Below are positions 55,749 through 64,000 of a DNA stretch of 64,000 nt, piece after piece (the stretch's first letter is position 1; each line of letters begins with the position of its first letter). The translations under genes were made by a program, and so were the position numbers. Under the pieces are notes generated by a model. That model was not told the origin of the DNA. It made no database searches and saw only the letters and a list, made by a program, of their open reading frames with translations. Source of the stretch: Cornus controversa (Eukaryota; Streptophyta; Magnoliopsida; Cornales; Cornaceae); assembly GCA_026545225.1 (NCBI GenBank), contig CM048848.1, positions 25,894,806-25,958,805 on the forward strand. Direction: 5' to 3'.

Positions 55749-56441
55749 GAAGAAATAAAAAGAGAAAAATATGCAATAAGCCTTCTCACTAAATAAACCG
55801 GATTTCTATGCCTCAAAGCAGGAAATATTCGTGTAAAAGTGTGTAAGGTTGAGCAGTAATAAGCGGATGGCTTGCTTACGCTCATCGCCTTGTAAGCTCG
55901 GTTATTAAGTCCGAGGGGTGCTTCTTCGCCTAATGCCCTAAAACCAATTGGTTTGGGAGTCATTGGCCCAATGCCGCTACATGGGCTTACAAGAAAGCAA
56001 AAAGAGCTAAGCATTGCACGGTCATCCGCACATGAGCAATCATGAATGTTTTGTGATAATGAAACAGCCGGGTTGAGCATTTTCAATGAGTTTTTCTCTT
56101 AAAAACAGATTTGTTCGTTTTCTTCTCCAAATATGACAAAAGCCACACGTTAGAATGCATGTTCACTTTTCAAAGAGGATTTTGGGGTTGGAATTGTTAT
56201 AGTTGTTCGGTATGGCCAGCATGTGGGGACTGTCGTTCATTTATAGCTTGTGAAAGTCCATTTTTGCTAATGACCACATAGTTCTGTAATACTTGTTGCA
56301 TTTGCCAATTGTGAAATGAATGGATGAGCGCCCTTTATCTAGTTGATGACTGAGCATGATTAAACTTTTGTATAAGATAGTTGATTTCATTTTTGTAATA
56401 TTGTATTGCTAAGGGACTAGCAATATGTAAGTTTGGGGGTG
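54620..56441 (+). other. Athila 3' non-coding region with two hairpin/polypurine modules
   Basis: Hairpin CATTG-AGGA-CAATG (55291-55304) followed by AAGTTTGGGGG (55313-55323). A 25-base A run lies at 55724-55748. A block conserved with the other Athila copy (about 55785-55995) contains the perfect palindrome AAACCAATTGGTTT. The terminal hairpin TATTGCT..AGCAATA (56404-56425) precedes the polypurine tract AAGTTTGGGGGTG (56429-56441), directly before the 3' LTR. No coding pattern. Confidence 0.82.
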
Positions 56442-57866
56442 TGATAAGTGTTCAATTCTATGCATTTGAACCCTCTTTATTGCATACGTTAGTTCCGTTT
56501 TTGCGTTTACCGAGATATGTTTACGGTATTTTTGTGTTTTTGATGTATTGCAGGTATTGGAGTAAATGGAGCAAAGTTGGAAGTTTTCTGCAGTCAAGAG
56601 ATGAAATCAGAAACTGTTGCCAAGGCATTTTCGATCAATCGAGATGTGGATTTCGATCAATCGAAATTTCGATTGATCGAAATCTCATTTCGATTGATCG
56701 AAATCTCGATCAATCGAAATGCAATTTCGATCAATCGAAATGCTGCAGAGCCCACTTGGCCACTTGCTCACCTGCTCTCCCACTTGCAACAAAATCCCCC
56801 TTTTTGCACGACTTAAGGGGATTGTCTGACTTGAACAAGACTTTTGGGGGCCTTCTTGATACAAGAGATATATATAATGATATATATATATATATGGTGG
56901 GCCCAAGGGAGCCAAAAAGCATACAAAAAGCACCAAAAGCCACATATCTCAGATATCTCTCAACACATACAAATCAGAGGAAGAAGAGAGAGACCTTCGG
57001 GAGAGGAAGAGGAAGGGCTGAACCAGACCAAGAAGCTTCATTCTCTTCATCAATGGAAGGGTGCAAGGCAACCATGAGCAACTAACTCTTCTACTAGGGT
57101 GTTGGTTTCAACCCCTAGCCATGTAAACTTGTTCATCTTTGTAGCTCTTGGGACTTGTAATTAAATGTTGATTATTTAGCCTAGTGATTATGTACACAAA
57201 TACACTTCTTTTATATATTCATTTGATATGGAATTTATTCTTGTCTTAGAGTAGGTTTTGTCACTTGAATGCACAACATTTGCATATTCCACAAGAAGTG
57301 CAAATGATGGCTAGATAATGGTGTTTAAATGAATGTGTGATGCTAGTTTGTATAGACCATGCCAAGACAAGGTAGTTTGGATGCATGTAGTGTTCACTTA
57401 GAGAGTAGAGTAAGTAGGTAGTTAGTTAGGTTGAAGAGCTATGCTTGTTGAAGATGGATTATGATAGGTTAGCACACACATTGATCTTTTGATATGTCAT
57501 TGAGGTCACAAGCCTAATGACATTGTTAGGCATTTAATTAATGAATCCCTTGCTTGCTACACTTATGAACATGTGAATGGTTAGGGGTGGAAACCAACCC
57601 TAGTTCTCTCTCCCAACTTTACTCTTTAATTTTATTGTCATTTCCTTTATGCAATAGCTTTAAACACAAAACCAAAAACCTGTTTTGTTTGAATTAAAGT
57701 AGAATTAATCTTTCTCTATGACAATTAACGACTAGTCCTCGTGGGATCGATACCCTCTATATAGAACCTTATCTGCAAAGATTCGTGCTCTTGCGAGTGG
57801 TTAAATTATATTTTGATAAAAAGGGCAAAATTAAGCTTGCAATATAATTGAGTTCCGACCACATCA
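56442..57866 (+). repeat. 3' LTR of young Athila
   Basis: 1425 bp, almost identical to 44862-46285 (five substitutions, one extra T). It carries the same palindrome array (about 56628-56741). It is followed by the TCTCT duplication. Confidence 0.96.
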
Positions 57867-57871
57867 TCTCT

Positions 57872-58296
57872 CTCTCCCGATCTCACTCTTCTCTCTCGGT
57901 TTCCCCTTTTCTTTTTCCTCTTCTTCTTTTCCTTTTCTTTTCTTTTCTTTTCTTTTTCTTTTCTTCTCTTTTCTTTTTCAGCTGATTCATTCTCCTCCTT
58001 TCATTTCTTATCCTCTTTTCTTGCTTTATTATACACCACATATACACATATACTTGTAATCATACATGTGCACCCACATTTCTTCATAATTGCATATGAG
58101 CCCACCCTACATTTATAACTAAATATAAATATAGGCACTATATATATATGTGTATATATATATATGAACATATACATACACCTTCCACTTATATGAAAAT
58201 ATATCCACACCTTATCCGGAATTTAATTAATTCGAAAAAAATTTAATCCGGTCCAAAATCCATCCGGAACCGGTCAAAATTATTCCGGTCCTTACA
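57872..58296 (-). repeat. LTR of Tekay-like element, 5' segment
   Basis: The rest of the LTR split by the young Athila. In minus sense it begins at 58296 with TGTAAGGACCGGAATAATTT and runs through TA-rich sequence (possible promoter) into a long GA-rich tract (57872-57985; CT-rich on the plus strand). The next bases outside, AGTTG (58297-58301), are one half of a possible target duplication. Confidence 0.75.
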
Positions 58297-59739
58297 AGTT
58301 GACACTTGTAAATATATATTTGAACCAATTGAATATTTTGGAATGGTGAAAAATTGTACTATATATGGGCTAGTATTTAGGATTAAAAATGTAATTTTGG
58401 ATTTAACAAGGTGGATATTCACCACCAAGTAGACCATGGAGATGTATTCACGAGTTTTGAGGTTGTAAATGTAAGTTCCATTAGTCCATATCAATACAAA
58501 GGAAGAGAGAACTTTGCTTTTTACAACACCTAAAAATGCAATGATTTAGTTTTTATTTGTGATTTAACATTTCCTTTCCAATTTTGTTTTTCCACAGCGA
58601 CTATTGATAAAAATGCAATTGATTAAAAGTCTTTGATAAATTATGAAATTTTTTACTTGAATGTGTATGACAATACAAGTTCATGGGAAGAAACTCAGCT
58701 ATTTGAATCATACGAATTAACAAGATTGAACTATAGCTTTTTGAAAGCCAGATATCCAACATAGACAATTATTGATGTATTTACCAACTAACATGTTCAA
58801 AGAGTGGTGGGGGTGGTTTGGAAGAAATATCCAAGTAATTGGGACCTTTGATTTCTCAGGTGAGAATCAGTGAAGACAGCTTTCTACGGAGTCCAGCTTA
58901 TGAAATCCTCTATAGAACAGAGGTGGTAAGGTTGTTTCAAATGCGACCACAAAGAAAATATCTACTAAAACATAAAACATAAAAAAGTTGCACCAAAGCA
59001 AAACATAAAAACTTAAAGGCGCCTTAGTGGACAAGGATGCAATAAGCTGCACCAAAGCAAAAAATTCAACTGTTAGAAGTGAGTTTGGGGGAAAACAATA
59101 TAAACTAGAAACTGGTTTTGGAGATTGGAAAGTGGTACAAAATAAATTTTAGAAATGACTAAAATTGTGATAGCAGTGGTATGTACTAGGTTATACAAAA
59201 TAAACCAAGCACATTGTGAAGGAAAAAAAGAATAAATATAGCACAACATGACAACAATAGTATTAGAGATCCGAAGGAGGTGCAAAACTATATGTATCTA
59301 AAACTGGGATAGCAATGGAGAGCAATGGAGTGTATTAGGTTATATAGCATAAACCAAGCACAACCAATTAGATAAAGAGTTACTTATACAGTAGGTAGGT
59401 CCTGCCAGCCCTCTATACTCATAATAATGGAATTGGAACTTCAAATTTCAAAACAGTGGCAAGCAGGCAAGGACCAAGGTTTCTATCAATGGGGAAAGAA
59501 TATTGCAAGAACTCTATCCACTACCAGCCTTTCTAAATTTAAGTTGACAATTAGATTATGAAACCACTTTAGTTCCAACAAACTTCTGACCATAAGATGT
59601 CAATTATCAATTCCTACCATCCAGATCATGGGATGCTTAAAAGTGCGTAGATGATGAAATTGGTGAACAATAACAACTACCAGATTCGATGAAAAGCTAA
59701 AACTTGACAATTAAGAAGTACATCAAACCAAACCTAGTA
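58297..59739. other. AT-rich intergenic DNA, no gene seen
   Basis: No coding pattern. Short diverged duplications occur, for example (A/G)CTGCACCAAAGCAAAA at about 58988 and 59049, and TA(G/T)TAGGTTATA..AAACCAAGCAC at about 59180 and 59325. Confidence 0.5.
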
Positions 59740-60650
59740 TAAGCAATGGTCCAATAACTTGACAACAACACGTACAAATAGGGTTTTAGGATGTCAAATT
59801 TGGTGAACCAGCAAGCCTACATGAATTCACTCTTATGCACTTAACAGATTTACATATGTATGCTCATAACCTTTCAAGCTAAGATGATTAGTCACATACA
59901 ATTAAAACTACTTAAGAACATGACAACAACATTACAGACTTGATAGACACTCTTCACTTAAATATTTTAGGGGTTTCAAGGTATTGAAATGGATAACAGC
60001 TTCTAATCAAACATTAACTCAGCAAAAAATAGTGTTATTATGATAAAGTACATAAGTTGGGACTTAATCGGTTGCATAAACCTTTTTCAAAATAAATTTG
60101 ACACTAAAGTGCATTTTGACATTTGTGCTAAGGTGAGGTTCTAGGATATGAAATTGTATAGCAGCCCCTATTCAAGTTTCAACTCCGTGAAAACAGATCC
60201 AATATGCTAAAAAACATATGCTTATGTGGCATATCAACACAAGACTCAGTTTAAAAGCTTAATCAGATAGTAGATGGGTTTTTGACAGTGAAAAGTGCAT
60301 TATAATTTATCATTGGGTATAAAAAATGAATTTCATGCATAATCTTGGAAAATTATAGTTAAACATGACTTAACAACTATACTGAGAGGTGTTCAAGCAC
60401 TTAGGTCATATTTAGATCAAAATATAAATAATAAGAACATATCAATAGCTATTTAGACTTGACAGTTACTGTTCACTCAACTTTTGGGGATTTTAGGATA
60501 TGAAAATGTGGAGCAACCTCAAGTTAATCTTCAAAAGAGGAAAATCAGAATTAATATAATAAATTACACATGCTTAGAGCTTAAATTGCTACCCATACAT
60601 TTTTCAAAACAAAATTTGCCCCAAAGTTCATTTTGACAGCAAAATAAGAT
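59740..60650. repeat. Diverged tandem repeat block
   Basis: Units of unequal length share TTTTAGGATATGAAA-type and TTTTTCAAAA(T/C)AAA(T/A)TTTG..CATTTTGACA-type segments. They start near 59775, 59965, 60130 and 60480. Identity is too low for a recent array. I cannot tell whether it is an old satellite fragment or part of a decayed transposon. Confidence 0.5.
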
Positions 60651-63130
60651 CATAAAAGAGGTTCAGAAGGGTCTTCATTAAAATGGGTGCTAAATGCTTG
60701 CTATAATAGTGAATATGTAAGAGTGAGGCCTGGAGACATGTGTTAAACTTGACTGTAGACTAAAAAGGCAGTATACCCTAACCCCAACAAGCTAGAAGTC
60801 TTAGACCTATATAGCAGCTATACATATTCGGAACTCAAAGACATTCAGATTTCTAAGCTACTGTCAATATTAAAGAAATTACTTCTAATTGAACTTAAGA
60901 ACATGAAACATGACTATTCAAACCATTTTCAAAGATTGAAGTTTTAGTAGATGTACTCACAAAGTTGTCATAGATTATGATAGTGGCTCCAATACTCTGA
61001 GAATGCATCCTTAGGGACTGTACAATCACCTCCAACAATGCCTCTATGAAAATCTCCTTTTGACATTGAAATATTGCAACCATTAACAAAGTTACCCATG
61101 TATTTTCATTTTACTAAGACAAGTTTGACAACAATTTATGTGCATGATGTTTATGATGATACATTTGTCAAATTGAATATAGTGATGGGTCAAGATATCT
61201 CAATTGGAACCCAACACTATTAGAACAAGATGTTGAATGCATAGACAAGTCAAAAGCACACCCCATCAAAATTCCATATTAAAAGGTAATTATTCCATTA
61301 TCAGCACTTCATTTTTAGCTTCTTTACATCTCCACAATGTTCCATGAAACAATTTCACTTCTAGTGTGACTACACATAAATCAAAAATTTTAAGTCATAA
61401 TTTTTCCAATCTCAGCAGTAGTTTTGACTTTTTAGCAGCTTAGTTATCAAGAATTGAAAAGGCATATATACCAAAACCTATAATTGCACAGTGAACAAAC
61501 AAAATCACAATTTCTTTTACACTATTTTTGGCACATAAAAACACCACAAAAGTAAGGCTTCTACAGTATACACACTGAACAGGCACCAGCTTTATCAAAC
61601 CAAAAGAAAATTAGAAACAAATGAACTTGGGGTGAAAAGAAACTATTAGTCGGGCATATTTAAAAGAACAAATACCTGCATCTGAGTGCGAACATTCTCG
61701 GACTACTGAAAATTTTCAAAATGTAAGCCCATGGAGTTGCATATGCTTACCTTTTTCAAATTGCATACAATTTTGAACAGGCCTTCACTTTTTGCTCATT
61801 AATGTTATTTTCTTTTTCTTTATGTAATTTTTATTATCTTTCAGGTTGTTGTGGGATGATGCTACAAGACTTCCAAAATACAAGTACTTCATCAAAACAA
61901 GCTATAATACCTATCAAACTATAAAAAAAAAAGGGAAAAAAATTATATCATCAAAAATTGGTGAAACCATATAGTTATGACAAACATTTTCAAAGTAACA
62001 TTTCAATCTAATAAAAGATCAAATAGATTAATAACATTGATTAATAAAACACTTAGAATTATATAATAAAATTAGATTTCTCATAAAATGATAATGGTAG
62101 AAAACGCTACGATTTGCTGTGTCGCCACTATAATAGGAAAGAATGTCGCCACTGTCTATATTCAGCTATATCATTATTCACTCTTTTTTTCTTTTTTCCA
62201 CTCTCTCTTCACCCCCCTCCTCTCTCCTGTTTTAAAACGACACTTGGTTTTACGATTTGCATAGTTCTTATTTCATCTATCTTGGAAGTAGCTTGTTTTT
62301 CCCATCCTGCTTTTGACATAGGAACTAAACTCAGGCTTTTCTTTATAATTATGTTTTTTTTACATCACTATAAAGTCATTATTATTATTATTATTTATTT
62401 ATTATTTTTAACAAGAAACCAGTCTGGTAAACTGATTATAACTCCTACTTTGACACTTGCCGAAGTCTAATCCCTTGCCACAAGAAGGTAATCTGATATC
62501 GACCCAGAACAACGGTGAGTCAAAGGGGCGAAGCATATTCCAAGGGCAACTCCGTGCTGAGCGCGAGTCTTTCAAAGCTATCTTTGACAAAAGGCGACAT
62601 AGAATTGGAGGCCTTGACGTGGAAGAGGAATAATTTTGTAGAAGTGGATTCTTCAAACTATAGTCAATGCTAGATTTTTGCTCACTCTCTTAGCAGTTAT
62701 GGTGCTACAGTCCATAGGAAAAGAGGGAGAAAAAGAGGGTGTTGTTCAGACCCCCCTCATACATTTGGTTATAGTTTTGGTTGGAGGGAGATTGAAGGTC
62801 TTCCATGTCTATAACATTGATGTGTTACGAGTGATGTGAGCATCTGGTTTGGGATTCATTTGAAATGGAAAGAACGGAAGGAAGAGAAAAGGAAAGTTTT
62901 AGGAATTAGAGCAATTGGGTTGACAACTTTCGCGATCAAAACATGTAATTGTTCCATGTTGAGTTGGTTTAGTTTGAGTCTTTTTTGGCCTGTCAATTAT
63001 TTTAAGTCTACTGAATTTTCTTGAGTTGTAATTGAAGACTTTGATTGAGGAATGCACAAGCACATGGAAATTGTAAGGTAATCATTGATGGATGGATGTT
63101 ATCTAGATTTAAGTTAAGCTTGTTACTAGG

Positions 63131-63133
<3 letters not shown>
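60651..63133. other. AT-rich DNA, nothing firmly recognised
   Basis: No gene assigned. TGTCGCCACT occurs twice at about 62120 and 62144. The stretch 62470-62660 is less AT-rich and open on both strands, but neither reading matches a family I know. 62160-62230 is pyrimidine-rich. A short minus-strand open frame at 61089-60895 has no recognisable domain. Confidence 0.45.

Positions 63134-63165
<32 letters not shown>
63134..63165. repeat. (AT)n microsatellite
   Basis: 32 bp of alternating A and T. Confidence 0.92.
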
Positions 63166-63170
<5 letters not shown>

Positions 63171-64000
63171 CAGATGAATAATAATTATCAATTCATGAAA
63201 TTATGCACTTTATATTTATCTATAACTGAAAATGACTAGTGTGGTTGCAACTTGGAAGCCTTGAAATGTTACCAAAACCAAAGTACTCATGTCATTTATA
63301 ATCAGCTCCTAGCAGAGGAATATTGTTATCTCTAACATCTTAACATTTTGGTTAACTCTAAACTGTAAATTTAATCGTCAGTTAACTAATAAAAGAAAAG
63401 CGCTTGTCTTTTCCCAGACAAAATCGGATAGCTTGAAACAACAATGAACAAGATATCTATATAAAATAAAATCTTAAAGTTGAATGCTGTGGCATAATTA
63501 ATTTCTGACATTTATGAATGATCCCTTGCAAGATTTAGGAGTTCACATCCAAGTATCAAGGAACTATATTGGGAGTTCACAAGAAAGTACGAAGAAGCTA
63601 TATGGTGTTAGTCACACACTAAACTTAAAAATTTGAAAACCTGGCCTATGAATGAATAATAAATGAAGATTTTAGCTCTTTTTGAACTCTAGACAGATAT
63701 CATTTTGAAGTTCCATGACCAACAATTTGAATCCCAACAAACTAATTTTCTTCAAGGACAATTAGCTAGGATTGAGATATTAAAATGGAATCACTCATAA
63801 GCTTACCTAACAGCCCCAGATGCTCTATAACTCCAACAACAAGAACATGAATCACTCCAAAACCTTTCACCAATGAAAGGATGATTTTAGGATTTTTGGT
63901 ACCCAAAGAAAATTAAAGAACGATGTTTACTTTAACAAAATTTAGAAAAGAAGAAGAAATGTTGCTAACCTTACTAACCTTACAAATTACGTATGAATTT
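63166..64000. other. AT-rich intergenic DNA to window end
   Basis: No open frame, transposon terminus or RNA gene recognised on either strand. Confidence 0.5.

Larger units (their letters stand above)
44862..57866 (+). mobile_element. Young Athila-type LTR retrotransposon, structurally complete
   Basis: 13,005 bp with LTRs 44862-46285 and 56442-57866, a perfect tRNA-Asp primer site, one gag-pol frame with two stops, a spacer with palindrome array, a downstream ORF, internal and terminal hairpin/polypurine modules, and the target duplication TCTCT (44857-44861 and 57867-57871). By eye the LTRs differ at five bases and one single-base indel, which marks a recent insertion. It is a different family from the copies at 1-3408 and 17188-28383, since LTR sequences differ, but the protein order and motifs are the same. 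Confidence 0.97.
38776..58296 (-). mobile_element. Tekay-like non-autonomous (LARD-like) LTR element, truncated, with nested Athila
   Basis: In minus sense it starts with an LTR at 58296 (TGTAAGGACCGGAATAATTTTGACCGG-type start, akin to the Tekay LTR start TGTAGAGACCGTGACG), interrupted by the Athila element at 44862-57866. The LTR ends at 41144 (..CGGGGCGTGACA) and is followed by a tRNA-iMet primer site (41140-41129). The LTR without the insertion is about 4.1 kb. The internal region (41128 to 38776) shows no gag frame, although gag starts about 250 bp after the primer site in the Tekay element at 11239. Long LTRs and a non-coding interior fit a LARD. The 3' LTR is missing; the element stops at the LINE fragment. 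Confidence 0.72.

Noticed and set aside
62114..62470. 118-codon frame as a membrane protein gene
   Set aside because: Pyrimidine-rich and TTA-repeat DNA yields hydrophobic residues by chance; no family similarity.

Overview
This is plant nuclear DNA, probably from a eudicot. It holds spliced plant-type genes, AT-rich intergenic DNA with TA and GA microsatellites, and stacked LTR retrotransposons of the Athila and Tekay/Del (chromovirus) lineages inside older transposons. I see no rRNA or tRNA gene, CRISPR array or operon. Host gene content is slight: one exon of a CASP-like (CASPL5B-type) membrane protein gene at about 3.6 kb on the minus strand, and a broken SMXL3/4/5-type (SMAX1-like) gene at 5.9-8.4 kb on the plus strand.

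Layout. 1-3408: the gag end and 5' LTR of a minus-strand Athila element that runs off the left edge; its LTR lies directly beside the CASP-like exon. 3409-9075: the CASP-like exon, AT-rich intergenic DNA and the SMXL pseudogene. About 9.1-37.0 kb: a decayed minus-strand CACTA (En/Spm) transposon with a TNP2 transposase gene (33118-37036) followed by a TNP1-type gene (9437-32736). The TNP1 gene is split inside an exon by a Tekay retrotransposon (11239-32508, target duplication CCTAC). That element is itself split inside its RNase H domain by an Athila element (17188-28383, target duplication GTGTG). The TNP2 gene holds a solo Athila-type LTR (33224-34379). 37.0-38.8 kb: a scrambled junction and a LINE ORF1 fragment. 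38.8-58.3 kb: a minus-strand, apparently non-autonomous Tekay-like element with an LTR of about 4.1 kb. That LTR is split by a second, young Athila element (44862-57866, target duplication TCTCT) whose two LTRs differ at only five bases and one indel by eye. 58.3-64 kb: AT-rich DNA with diverged tandem repeats and no gene I can name.

The retroelement parts fit standard life cycles. The Athila elements have a tRNA-Asp primer site, a single gag-protease-RT-RNase H-integrase frame, a long spacer, a downstream ORF of the plant-transposon-protein type without visible membrane segments, and a polypurine tract. The Tekay element has a tRNA-iMet primer site and a C-terminal chromodomain. Most premature stops look like C-to-T changes (CAG to TAG, CGA to TGA), as expected for methylated, silenced DNA.

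The most unusual signals are non-coding: arrays of short palindromes with a different sequence in each element family but in comparable places; a hairpin plus AAGTTTGGG polypurine module present twice in each Athila element; a conserved palindrome-bearing 3' domain; and filler-DNA scars at deletion junctions.
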